From Pelargonium cotyledonis (taxonomy: Eukaryota; Streptophyta; Magnoliopsida; Geraniales; Geraniaceae), in the NCBI GenBank assembly GCA_036897625.1, contig JAYMTA010001222.1, positions 1 through 21,090 on the forward strand: DNA of 21,090 nucleotides. The letters are read 5' to 3'. The position numbers were made by a program, and so were the translations under genes. Below are positions 1-9,610 of the stretch, in pieces. Numbering within the stretch: the first letter of the stretch is position 1; each line of letters starts with the position of its first letter. Under the pieces are notes generated by a model. The model was not told the origin of the DNA and searched no databases. It saw only the letters and a list, made by a program, of their open reading frames with translations.

Positions 1-70
<70 letters not shown>

Positions 71-95
71 AGAGAGGAGAGAGAAAAGAGAGATG
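1..95. repeat. (GA)n microsatellite
   Basis: The window opens inside an uninterrupted GA dinucleotide run (1-68), followed by imperfect GA/GGA/GAAA purine sequence to about 95. Its left end lies outside the window, so its full length is unknown. GA/CT tracts are common in plant promoters and can be bound by BPC (GAGA-binding) proteins. The tract lies about 1 kb upstream of the MADS-box start codon. Confidence 0.97.
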
Positions 96-119
96 AAGAA
101 GAGGGCAAAAATATAAAAA

Positions 120-350
120 AATTAAAAAGTTAAAAGGGCAAAATAGTAAAAACACATTTTAAATTGGATTTAATATTTAAAACTAACCCCATCAATTAGT
201 TTTGACGGATTTCGTTAGTGATTTAACGGAATGGATCTTGGGGGAACGAGAAATGCGATACTATGACCTCGCTACAAACTAAAGTACAGGGACTCCGGTG
301 GAATAAATGAGAAAGTATAGGGATCTCTGGGGTCATTTTTCCTATATTAT
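120..350. repeat. Degraded intergenic repeat, half of a MITE-like element
   Basis: This AT-rich stretch has no credible ORF. It carries a 'gatttaacggaat' segment, then 'acaaactaaagt' near 274-287, and ends in 'ggtcatttttcc' near 332-343. The same landmarks, in the same order and ending in 'tttttcc', occur in the right arm of the inverted-repeat element at 5499-5810. I infer a diverged relative whose left arm is missing or replaced by the GA tract. This rests on short matches by eye. Confidence 0.4.
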
Positions 351-359
351 ATTATGAAT

Positions 360-1072
360 ATTTTTGTCTTCACATGTCACATGATATCACACAATTGACT
401 AACAAATTATAAGGACTCATACCTCTTAAATGTCCCCATACAATTATGATCTCAATATTTTTAGAGTTCCTTTTGTGTTTTCAATACATTTTGTACTACT
501 ATTGTGGATGCTCTAAGTGCTTCAAGAAGCAAGTAGAAGTGTTACCAAACAACCACTACCGACTTCATTGTCATGCCATAAAAGGAATCTTCTCTCTCCA
601 CAAGCCATTGGTGACTTTGGTTTCCTTCTTTTTTTGGTGGAAGTGTCAACACAAACACCAGACAGCCTAGAAAGGTAAAAAAATCTCAACTTCCATGAAA
701 TATTGAAAAAAATAAATAATAATCTGATTAATCTCCAATCCATCTCTCCTTCCCCATTTCTGAATCAAATTGGATTTCATTACTTGCTGGTTCTAGAAAG
801 CTAGCTGGCTAGCTGTTTAGGGTTCTATGAGGAGATTTTTTTGGGGCTTAATTTACTACTTTATATCTAGGGTTCCAAAGCTTTATTCTCTCTTATTATT
901 CACTACCCATTACTTGTTTTCACCAGATTTGCTCTGCATTTTGGTTTGGTTCTTTGTTTCTGTTGCAAAGGTTTGATCTTTCTTCTGCATATGTATAAAC
1001 CCATGATTGTCAGTACAAAAAGGTGTGTTTTTTTTAACTGATTTGATTTGTTTTTGTGTATATATATGAAGA
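360..1072 (+). promoter_or_regulatory. Upstream and 5' leader region of the MADS-box gene
   Basis: About 700 bp of AT-rich, non-coding DNA precede the MADS ATG. Visible candidate sites are a perfect CArG box CCATAAAAGG (576-585), a CT-rich stretch (about 733-760, typical of plant leaders), and two TAGGGTT telobox cores (818-824 and 868-874). No single TATA box or start site can be fixed: 'ttatatcta' at 861-869 is one option. Short ORFs here do not resemble known proteins. A 5'UTR intron is possible, but I could not define one. Confidence 0.5.
576..585. promoter_or_regulatory. CArG box (CCATAAAAGG)
   Basis: A perfect match to CC(A/T)6GG, the site bound by MADS-domain dimers, lies about 490 bp upstream of the MADS start codon. 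MADS genes are often auto- or cross-regulated through such sites. One or two chance matches are expected in a window of this size and composition (another is at 11691-11700), so function is only a possibility. Confidence 0.35.
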
Positions 1073-1107
1073 ATGAAGAGGCAGAGAATTCAGATAAAGA
1101 AGATTGA
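1066..1107 (+). promoter_or_regulatory. Possible overlapping short uORF at the MADS start
   Basis: An ATG seven bases before the MADS ATG opens a 13-codon frame ([13 protein letters not shown]) that ends at TGA 1105-1107, inside the MADS-domain sequence and out of frame with it. If the transcript starts upstream of 1066, scanning ribosomes meet this ATG first. Its context (tatatatATGa) is weak, so leaky scanning is likely. Confidence 0.4.
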
Positions 1108-1375
1108 GAACATCACAGCAAGGCAAGTGACTTTCTCAAAGAGGAGGAAAGGGCTTTTCAAGAAGGCTCAGGAGCTCTCCATTCTCTGTGATGCTGAGAT
1201 TGCTCTTATGGTCTTTTCTTCTACTGGGAAGCTCTTTGACTTCTCCAGCTCTAGGTTGTTGACTTTTCTTTGTTCTGTTAATTCTGGTCTTCCTATTTTT
1301 CTCTCCCTTTGAATATATATGATCATGTCAGAATATGGTTGTACATTAGCGTAGCTCCTTCTTTGTGCTTGTGTC

Positions 1376-1408
<33 letters not shown>

Positions 1409-1459
1409 TGAGCCAAATCATGAAGAAGCTTATTAATTACTTAAATCTTCACTGGGAAG

Positions 1460-1508
<49 letters not shown>

Positions 1509-4500
1509 GAAGTCATAAATATCATCATTTGTATGATGTCTGTTGACAGTACTTGGATTTTTAAAACTAAGCTGGCTACTGTGTAATTTACTGATGTAAA
1601 TAAAGAGAAGTAGCATGAGAAATTATTAGTTTTTCTTCACAGGAAATTGTATCTTCTCTTTAGTAGTTCCATTTTTCCAATATCACTCAATCATGCATGA
1701 ACAGTAGATATATATATATATATATATTAACTGGTTATTTTTGAAGAAATTAAGTTGTACTTATTTGGGCATGTCCAAAACAGTGAGGAGTTCTGTGAGT
1801 ACTCCCAAATGCAGTAAGGATCTGGTAATTAGTTAGCTTAAATTAAGGGTAAGGATATTGTTTCTGAAAGAGAATAGAATGAACCAGTTTATTTTATCTG
1901 TAGGATTTATAGTAAAGTAAAATAGTGAAATATTAACCCAAGAAATGTCATGGCTATTCACTCAGAAAGCACAAGTTGCCAATTGAATAAATTAAAAGAT
2001 AGCATCGCTATACCCACAACAATGTTTCTTCGATAATAGCATTGCCGTTGGCACAACTATATATCTTGAAATGGCCTGGCATGGTTTTATTATTAGTATT
2101 TCTCGAATGAGTATAATGTTTCTTCATTTTAGGTACATATATATAAAGTATAGTATATACGTACTTTTTTGTGTTTTATGTACTTATCAGTAATCATTTT
2201 GTAAGTAGAACATGAGGGGCAATAATGGTTTTCTTACACGTTGATCCGGTCATATAGCTTCACGTTTACTTCTTAAATTTGTCTAATATTTAACTGAGAA
2301 GTCGTAAATGTTGACTGTGTTGGTAAGAAAGTTACGAAGAACTGTTAATTTCCTTCTTTTTCCCTTCTTAACTTTGGTTTGTTGTCTGATGTTTCAATTC
2401 ATTCATTTGGAGCATAGTTAGTGTCCAAATTAGACTTCACGTGTAGAGTATTAAAGTTACATGGCCAGCTGCAGGTTTAGGAAACAAATGGATTTATATA
2501 TCTGTGAAGTTATAACCGTGCGTTATGCATGGATTATTCTAGGTGAAAGCCCATAACCCCTTGATTTAGAAAAATCCACAAGAACTAATCAACAAACTAC
2601 ATGTAAAATAAGTTTAGCTAGGTGCTCTAATGAAAATACGATGATACCTAAACACTGTCCGCTCTTTAAATAGATCAAATTTCATGCAGTTGAAAAGATT
2701 AACCAACGGATGTTGAAATTTATATAAAAGATGATAAAAGGGATGGAGATAAACGTGGTGAAGAGAGCGAACACAAGAAAATAACGTGGTTAAGCCACAA
2801 GGCACACATCCACACTCCAAATACCCAAAGAGCTAATCTTGTATTCACTCACTTGATGTGTTATTGTGTTTAGCACAAAGAACCCATATTTATAATATAT
2901 GGGTGTCGTAAAAATACCAAGTACTAAACAAATTACTAGAATCACTCCTAAATCCCACTTTTTGATCTATCAAATCTAACGATTTACTACACAATTGAAT
3001 CCCATTTTTTACTACCATTTTGTCTAGCTCATCATAATTCATGTACATATTTCTTTTTCTTTTTCACTCATACAGAAGAATAATCCAAAGCCGTGCACTA
3101 ATCTCCCAGTGACAATTAAGAGTGATCCTTCCTCGAATTAATCTCTCTTTGCAACTCTCTTTTCATGGTTTTAAGAGTTAACTCAACATGTGATCACTCT
3201 TTTGACTCACCCTTTTTCTTGTCAGTAGTATGAAGGAGGTGATAAAGAGGCATACACTGCATTCAGGAAATGTGAATGAACCGTCTCTCAAGCTTCAGGT
3301 AACATTTTTCTTTTAAGCTATTACCTTGGCATATGGGAAAATTTGTTAATAATTTTACTATGTTTTCAATTTAAATATACGCAAAATGAATTTGGAGCTA
3401 GTTGAGATTATTTAACAATCTTTCTGTAAGAGAAATCAAAAGTAGATCCTTTCATATAAGAAGGTACAAGAATTATAGCATATATTTCACTGTTTTCCGA
3501 TAGTTGAATTAAAACATATAGCATCAGTGCCCGTTCTTCTTTAATTTTCTGAAACTTCATACATTGTTCAAACAACAAAAGCCTTAAAGTTTCTCCTAGT
3601 AATTTAAATACCAATTGTCTGCAAAGCTTGGTTGTAAAAATTTACTTATACGCTGAATACTTTGCATGATTGGCACATTCCTCGGTGTCTGTATAGCTTG
3701 AGAGTAGTACCATTGCTGTTCTGTTGGAGGAACTTGCAAAGAAGACTCACGAATTGAGGTATATATATATATATATATATAGCTATGTAGCTATCACTCA
3801 AATATTTCTCAAAATCTACATGCGCGCGCACACACACACATATATATATATATATACTTCAACTTTTGTGATATTTATGAGAGTTGACCTCTCCTAGCTC
3901 TATAACAGGCAGATCAATGGAGAAGAGCTTCAAGGTTTGAACATGGAAGAGCTAAAGCAACTAGAGAAGTTGGTTCAAGGAGGCTTGAACCGTGTTGTCA
4001 AAACAAAGGTTCCTTCCTTTTTGTTCACTCGACTTAGCGTTGCTCATCACTTATATCAGAATACATTGAAATTCTTTTGATGTATGTAGGCCGAAATGAT
4101 TCAAAATGAGATCAGTTCGCTTCACAAGATGGTTAGCTGCACAATTTTTGGTTGCTCTTATGATTTTTGGCGAATGTGTATATTTGTTGATCCGATATGC
4201 GTTTTCACCTTATATTATTGTTTCTTTTCTTTTTCAATTTCAACAAATATGCAGGGAATTAAACTGGTGAAAGAGAATGAGCGACTTAAACAAGTGAGAT
4301 TCTTTATTTCGTTTCTCCCAACTCTCAAATTAAGTTAGTTGAGTCAGTTCTCTACATGATTAGTGGATTCGTGTACTGACCACGTGCAAAGCGAATAGAT
4401 TTGCACAGGAGAGGGTGTGTTGAGCCCTTCAACTGTTAGTTTAACCTTTTAGTTGACGCATTAGATGTTTAATCTTTAAGGTTTTTGTCTCCAGATGTTA

Positions 4501-4776
4501 ATTAGCACTGTCAACGACCGACAACACGTAGCTGAACCAGGCAAATCATTGGAGAATATAACCAACATTTGCAGCTCAGCAGACCCTCCTCAGCATTGTT
4601 GCAACTCGGAGGTTTCTCTCGAATTGGGGTGAGCCGCGTAACAATCATTTTCATGCAACTTGGTGACTGCTAATTAATTTACTATAAACCCCAGAATCTG
4701 GTATATTTTTGTTTGAGCCTGTTCTTGAAAGTTGAAGCCATCTTCATAGATTGTGCTAATGTGTTGCAGGTTATAA
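1073..4776 (+). CDS. MIKC-type MADS-box transcription factor, SVP/AGL24/JOINTLESS (StMADS11) group
   Basis: Eight exons: 1073-1254, 3226 or 3229-3298, 3697-3758, 3909-4008, 4090-4131, 4255-4293, 4495-4628, 4770-4776. Splice sites are GT-AG and phases are continuous; the product is 211 aa (212 with the upstream exon 2 acceptor). Exon 1 encodes the DNA-binding MADS domain (residues 1-60, with [20 protein letters not shown] and [10 protein letters not shown]). Exons 2-6 encode the I region and the K-box coiled coil (for example [20 protein letters not shown]), used for dimerisation and higher-order complexes. The C-terminus ends SLELGL, as SVP-type proteins end in SLRLGL or SLKLGL. Exon sizes 62, 100 and 42 nt match those I recall for SVP. 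It should be a nuclear regulator of flowering, meristem identity or dormancy; this family includes SVP, AGL24 and the Rosaceae DAM genes, and I cannot tell orthology. Oddities: the N-terminus MKRQRI instead of the usual MAREKI, a C-terminal region shorter than in SVP, and a long first intron. Confidence 0.94.
1376..1409. repeat. Compound (GT)n(GA)n microsatellite
   Basis: An alternating GT run passes directly into a GA run inside MADS intron 1. It is a probable polymorphic marker and GAGA-factor site cluster. Confidence 0.93.
1465..1504. repeat. (GA)n microsatellite in MADS intron 1
   Basis: Twenty perfect GA units. This is the second GA tract inside intron 1, in addition to the one at the start of the window. 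Confidence 0.96.
1709..1728. repeat. (TA)n microsatellite in MADS intron 1
   Basis: About ten TA units in AT-rich intron sequence. Confidence 0.9.
2740..2960 (-). repeat. Possible degraded LTR-like sequence in MADS intron 1
   Basis: The stretch 'gaacacaagaaaataacgtgg' followed by 'acacatccac', and then 'aacccatatttataatatatggg', resembles text often seen around LTRs of plant Copia-type elements. No LTR pair, primer-binding site or coding remnant was found, so this is a weak impression only. Confidence 0.2.
3299..3696 (+). other. MADS intron 2
   Basis: A 398-bp AT-rich intron between the exon 2 (I region) and exon 3 (K-box) sequences. I see no repeats or coding remnants in it. Confidence 0.8.
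3759..3857. repeat. Alternating purine-pyrimidine tracts in MADS intron 3
   Basis: The 150-bp intron 3 begins with its GT donor embedded in a (TA)11 run (3760-3781). It also holds a 41-bp perfectly alternating pyrimidine-purine tract (3817-3857) composed of CG, CA and TA blocks. The CG/CA part is the classical type of sequence able to adopt Z-DNA. Confidence 0.9.
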
Positions 4777-4941
4777 TCTATTTATGCAGCTGAGTAGTTG
4801 ATCCAAGAAGAAGAGGATTTATTTGTCATTGTGCTATGTTACAGTAACTAGCCATATGTATGTATTTATGTATAGCAGTAAATATGAATTTCAGCTGTTC
4901 ATTGAAATTAAATAATTAATGTAACTTAATTCTCATACTTG

Positions 4942-4951
4942 AATAAATAAA
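4942..4951 (+). terminator. Polyadenylation signal of the MADS-box gene
   Basis: Two overlapping AATAAA hexamers lie about 170 bp after the stop codon in AT-rich sequence, fitting a plant near-upstream element. Confidence 0.55.
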
Positions 4952-5210
4952 ATTTAAGGATTCATTTGGTGAGCTATTTGCTGTTGCTGAGGCTACAAGT
5001 TGCTTTTGAGACTGTCATGAAGTGTTGGTAGTTGAAACCTTGTTCCTTCAATTTCTTTTTTCACTCATTATTAAGACATTGTAGGTTTTTATGAAATGAT
5101 TTAGTCTCTCCAAGATACACAAATCTATTTTAAATTCATATACTAAAAATCATTTTTATATATTATTAATTAAAGGGACAACAAAACAAATTTATTTTAA
5201 TTGGGTAAAA
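4952..5210. other. Intergenic DNA after the MADS-box gene
   Basis: AT-rich sequence with no coding potential. I see nothing recognisable before the inverted repeat that starts near 5211. Confidence 0.6.
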
Positions 5211-5433
5211 GATTCAATTTGGTCTCCGAATTTTTGTGTTTCGGCCCATGTTTAATTTTAATTTTTTTAAAATAAAAATAGTATATGAAATCTGAACTTC
5301 CGTATTTCGATTCAATTTTATCACAATTTTCTTTTCTAAAATAGTCTTTGATTACTGGAATTTTTATATAAACTGTAAAGGCAATGACCATTTTAAGTTA
5401 ATATACGAAAGTTTATAGACCATTTTGAATCAA
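5211..5433. repeat. Small imperfect inverted-repeat element
   Basis: GATTCAATTTGGTCT (5211-5225) is matched in reverse complement by AGACCATTTTGAATC (5419-5433), 13 of 15 positions. The interior shows further weak symmetry (ATTTTT and GTCATTG-like blocks). This suggests a decayed foldback or MITE. No convincing target duplication was found. Confidence 0.4.
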
Positions 5434-5498
5434 ATAAAAGTTTCGAGATTAAATTTGTTAAAAACATGAAATTCAAGACAAAATTGGGTTAAAAATAA

Positions 5499-5810
5499 GG
5501 GAAAAATATACGTATTCACACTGTACTTTACACATTTTACACATATTTATCTTGAACTTTGGTTTGTAACTATTGGCTACTATGTACTATATCAGATAAT
5601 TTTTCGCCCTCTATTTCTGTCAAAGTTAACGCCTTAACAGAATTTGGCTATTGGAAGAGAATATTTTTGAAATATTCCGTTAACTTTAACGAAAATAATA
5701 GACGGGAAGTTATCTAACATAGTACATGGTAGTTAGTAGTTACAAACTAAAGTTCACGATAAATATGTATAAAATGTGAAAAGTATAATGTGATTACGTT
5801 TAATTTTTCC
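5499..5810. mobile_element. MITE-like foldback element with long terminal inverted repeats
   Basis: The left arm (5499-5631) begins GGGAAAAATATACGT. The right arm (5689-5810) ends ACGTTTAATTTTTCC. The arms pair along almost their full length with scattered mismatches, including shared 'cacattttacacatatttatc', 'gaactttggtttgtaact' and 'caaagttaacg' blocks, leaving a loop of about 57 bp. A 7-bp AAAATAA lies on both sides (5492-5498, 5813-5819), with two extra bases on the right, so the target duplication is ambiguous. There is no coding capacity. It lies between the MADS gene and the GDI promoter. Confidence 0.72.
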
Positions 5811-5819
5811 TGAAAATAA

Positions 5820-6253
5820 TCATGAACTACATTAAATAATTATGAGCTGATGACGTGGGAGGATTCAAGATGTAACTGCCACCAGTTCTGCGGTTCAAAA
5901 CCGTAACACTCCCACATTCTCAAGACTCGCGCGTGCAAACACGTATGCTTCCGAAACCAAATAAAGCATCGAGAGCGCGTGGAATCTGCACAAGCGTTAG
6001 GGACTGTCTTAGTTTGTAGCTAAATCCTAAAAGACCTCTTCAACACAACATTACATTATTGCAAGCACAAGAAAAAAACACGGTCACTTCTAATTCTTGC
6101 CTTATTTTCACCTTCTTCTTCTCTTTCAGCTTTCAAGAAGCAAAATAATAATAATAATAATTATATCTCAGTCTCCTAATTATAATCTCAACAACAGCAA
6201 CAAAATACAAGAACATCTAATATTTTTCGAATCGATCTTGCTCGTTGAAGGAC
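5820..6253 (+). promoter_or_regulatory. Promoter and 5' leader of the GDI gene
   Basis: The region has a TGACGTGG element (5851-5858; ACGT core of bZIP/G-box type), a pyrimidine-rich stretch TTCTTCTTCTCTTTC (about 6114-6128) typical of plant core promoters or leaders, and an (AAT)n run (6144-6160). No ATG occurs in the last 110 bp before the start codon. An upstream leader intron ending at 'ctctttcag' (about 6129) is possible but not provable. Confidence 0.5.
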
Positions 6254-8990
6254 ATGGATGAAGAGTACGATGTCATTGTTCTTGGAACCGGCCTCAAGGA
6301 GTGCATTCTTAGCGGCATTCTCTCCGTTGATGGCCTCAAGGCGAGTTTTTATAAGCAATACATTGATGCATGATCATTTTTATCAATGCTCGTTACAAAT
6401 GAGAGATATTATATATTTTTACTAATCACGTTTGACAAGATTTCAATCTTGAATTTAGTCATATTATATATATTTCATTCCAATATCCACCATTCTTGAT
6501 TGCAAACTTGTTTGAAAACAGGTATTGCATATGGATAGAAATGACTATTATGGAGGAGATTCTACGTCCCTTACTCTTAACCAAGTAATTTGAATAACAC
6601 AATTATCTTATTAATTCGATTTGACTCTTATCTGTCTTTTTCGATTACATTTTTTATATGATATATGTCTATTCCTATAGATTTGGAAGCGTTTCAAAGG
6701 AAACGATGAAACACCTCCGGAAGCCTTGGGTTTAAGTAAAGAGTACAATGTCGACATGATACCTAAGGTACGAGAAGTTATGTAACATTGTTGTCATTAT
6801 AATATTTTGTTACTCATATGACATGATCTATAGAATCAAAATCTCCATGACTATATATATTCTTATTCTTCTTCCAACGTTTAATTTGTAGTTCATGATG
6901 GCAAATGGAGCTTTGGTTCGTGCCCTTATTCACACAGATGTGACCAAGTACCTAAACTTCAAGGCTGTGGATGGTAGTTTTGTGTACAACAAAGGAAAGG
7001 TTCGTTTAATTTAAGAAAAAAACAAGTTCACTAAACCTTATTGTACCATGATAATTATATAACATCTGATCATGTTTCAACCTTTAATGCCATTGTTGTA
7101 GATTTACAAGGTTCCGGCAACTGACGTTGAAGCTCTTAAATCGCCATTGATGGGACTGTTTGAGAAGCGTCGGGCCAGAAAGTTCTTCATTTATGTCCAA
7201 GACTACGAAGAGAATGATCCGAAATCTCACGAAGGGCTCGACTTGAACACAGTTACAGCAAGAGAGCTTATCTCGTACGTATATTACATTTCATTTGGTT
7301 ATCTAATTGCACAAAACTTAATCCAAATTCGATATATATTCTATAACAAAAGTTACTGTCTCTCAATGTAGAAAATATGGGCTTGAAGATGATACAATTG
7401 ACTTTATTGGGCATGCTCTGGCTCTTTACATTGATGATAGCTACTTGGATCAACCCGCTATTGAATTCGTGAAGCGAATGAGGGTATATAATTAGCAAGA
7501 AGACTATTGTTCATTGAAACACTCGTGTCGTTAATTAGTATTTTCTTGTGACATATCGATCATTTGGTTAAATGTGTAGTATTTGAAACTTTTGCCATTT
7601 GTATTGTAAAGCTTTATGCAGAGTCTTTGGCGCGATTCCAGGGAGGGTCGCCTTATATTTATCCGTTGTATGGATTGGGAGAGCTACCTCAGGTTCGTTT
7701 TGGATCAACAATCTTTTGTAAAGCATATGCAAATTGATTTTGATGCGTTAAATATCAATCTTGGCAGGCATTTGCGCGTTTAAGTGCGGTTCATGGTGGA
7801 ACTTACATGCTTAACAAACCCGATTGCAAGGTACATTTAACATCTTGATGTTTAGTATAACATATACACGCAAGTTTGCTCGTTTTTTGATTGGATTATA
7901 GGTAGAGTTTGATGAGAGTGGTAAAGCTTGCGGTGTAACGTCAGAAGGAGAAACTGCAAAATGCAAGAAAGTTGTGTGCGATCCATCTTATTTGTCTGAT
8001 AAGGTAAAACATCGACACATTATACTTATTAGCATCAATTATCGCGATTTTTGCTCAAATTGTGCGAATACAACACGAAATTATGCGTGTCACAGGTTGA
8101 GAAAGTCGGAAAAGTTGCTCGTGCTATATGCATTATGAGCCATCCCATACCCGATACTAATGATTGTCACTCCGCTCAAGTCATTTTACCACAAAAGCAA
8201 CTTGGTCGAAAATCTGATATGTACGTATGCTAAACTAAATTCTTGATTTATCGTACACGATATTTGAATTAACTAGAAAATATGTTTCTAGATTAGTAAA
8301 ATAAGTATAGATCCACATTAATTTAGTTTTATTACAAATATGTATGTGATTTTGGCAATAAATTTGGTGTTTATTAGGTACCTCTTTTGCTGCTCATATA
8401 CTCATAATGTAGCTCCCAAAGGGAAATACATAGCTTTCGTCACGACAGAAGCAGAAACAGATGATCCCACGGTTGAGCTCGAGCCTGGCATTAAATTACT
8501 CGGAAATGTTGATGAGATTTTCTTTGACTCGTACGACAGATTCGTGCCAACCAACGATCACGATGCTGATAGTTGCTTCATATCCACGGTATGTGTGTAA
8601 CTACATTGCAAGAAAATGAGACACAATAAAAAAAACTAAACTTTTTTGTTTACTGATTCGAGTTTTGATTTGCCTGCAGAGCTATGATGCAACAACACAT
8701 TTTGAGACTACAGTGAAAGATGTTATAGCCCTGTACAGTAAAATAACCGGAAAGGTAATACGGGCTAATTATATTTGATCGGTTAAATGATACTCCAATT
8801 ATACGACAGAATCTTGAACAAAATTCAGCTCCTAACGCTGAAATTGACCGAATACTGTAATTTTAAGCGATTCTGATTATGAGATCGAATTATTCGGGCA
8901 TGATATATGATCATAACTGAAGATTTTTCGTTGTTTCAGGCTCTGGATCTGTCTGTGGACTTGAGTGCTGCTAGTGCTTCTGAAGAATAA
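6254..8990 (+). CDS. GDI: Rab GDP dissociation inhibitor (RabGDI)
   Basis: Thirteen exons: 6254-6340, 6522-6584, 6681-6767, 6892-6999, 7102-7274, 7372-7483, 7612-7692, 7768-7830, 7902-8003, 8096-8220, 8378-8588, 8680-8754, 8940-8990. They join in phase to 445 aa, the length I recall for Arabidopsis GDI1. RabGDI is a cytosolic protein that extracts prenylated, GDP-bound Rab GTPases from membranes, keeps them soluble and returns them to donor membranes, so it serves all vesicle-traffic steps. The N-terminus has the dinucleotide-fold-like [15 protein letters not shown], followed by MDRNDYYGG, and the GDI/REP conserved blocks continue: [66 protein letters not shown] and [13 protein letters not shown]. 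The C-terminus is [15 protein letters not shown]. The start is supported by [13 protein letters not shown] and a GACATGGA context. No frame damage is seen. Intron 1 uses a GC donor. Housekeeping expression is expected. Confidence 0.98.
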
Positions 8991-8999
8991 ACCAATAAA
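8986..8999 (+). terminator. AATAAA hexamers at the end of GDI
   Basis: AATAAA occurs at 8986-8991, overlapping the GDI stop codon, and again at 8994-8999. These are very close to the stop, so the real poly(A) site may use weaker AT-rich signals further down. Confidence 0.35.
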
Positions 9000-9460
9000 T
9001 ACAGTTGAATTCTTGAAATGCCTATATTTAGTATTTGCAGAAGCAGTACTGCCATTTTTTTTATTCTTTGTCTTTGAGTAATTTTATCATTATTAGTAAC
9101 TATTTTTTTTTACATCAATTCTCATATTTTTTGTATTTTAGAATGATGCTTTTCAATCAATTTGCTTATTTAGATGTGATTTTTATCTCAACAATTATTG
9201 TTACGCTTTATAAGAATTTGGGATAATGCTGATGTAATACGACCGATATGATTTATCTGTTGAATTTAAATAGATAATTTAATTTACAATAGATTACTAT
9301 TAGTCGATACAAACCTATTTACTGAGTTTATACACACTTAAATTCACGTTGTGTCACGAGGAAATCAAATTATAAAATTGAGAGTTATGTTAGTTCATAT
9401 GATAAAACACATACGTTACGTTACATCTATCTATTTGTCACTATTAGTTTGATTTAAGGA
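9000..9460. other. GDI 3' region and intergenic DNA
   Basis: Strongly AT-rich sequence between GDI and the SUMO protease promoter. It must contain the GDI 3'UTR. I see no repeats, RNA genes or coding remnants. Confidence 0.6.
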
Positions 9461-9568
9461 TATTGTTGCGGAAGATAACGGGACGCACTGTACAGAGAGA
9501 ACCTAACTGGAAATACGGAAGCAGATTGACCAAAACTCCCACATATTTCAAACAACAAGACCCAACAG

Positions 9569-9576
9569 TATATAAA
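9569..9576 (+). promoter_or_regulatory. TATA box of the SUMO protease gene
   Basis: TATATAAA lies 70 bp before the presumed start codon, which puts a transcription start near 9600. That leaves a short leader with one uORF. Confidence 0.6.
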
Positions 9577-9610
9577 CCCCCAGGGCACACCATCGAGTCA
9601 CGCCAAAAAG

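Larger units (their letters stand above)
1255..3225 (+). other. Long first intron of the MADS-box gene
   Basis: About 1.97 kb separate the MADS-domain exon from exon 2. The intron holds a compound (GT)n(GA)n tract (1376-1409), a 40-bp GA tract (1465-1504), a (TA)n tract (1709-1728), a CACGTG G-box (2438-2443) and a possible retrotransposon-derived segment around 2740-2960. The rest is AT-rich and shows no coding potential. Large introns of SVP/DAM-type and other MADS genes often carry regulatory information, but no element here is demonstrated. Confidence 0.8.

Noticed and set aside
446-670. Open frame of 74 codons upstream of the MADS gene
   Set aside because: Low-complexity hydrophobic and Cys-rich translation with no family resemblance; it lies in promoter sequence and overlaps another equally unconvincing frame on the minus strand.
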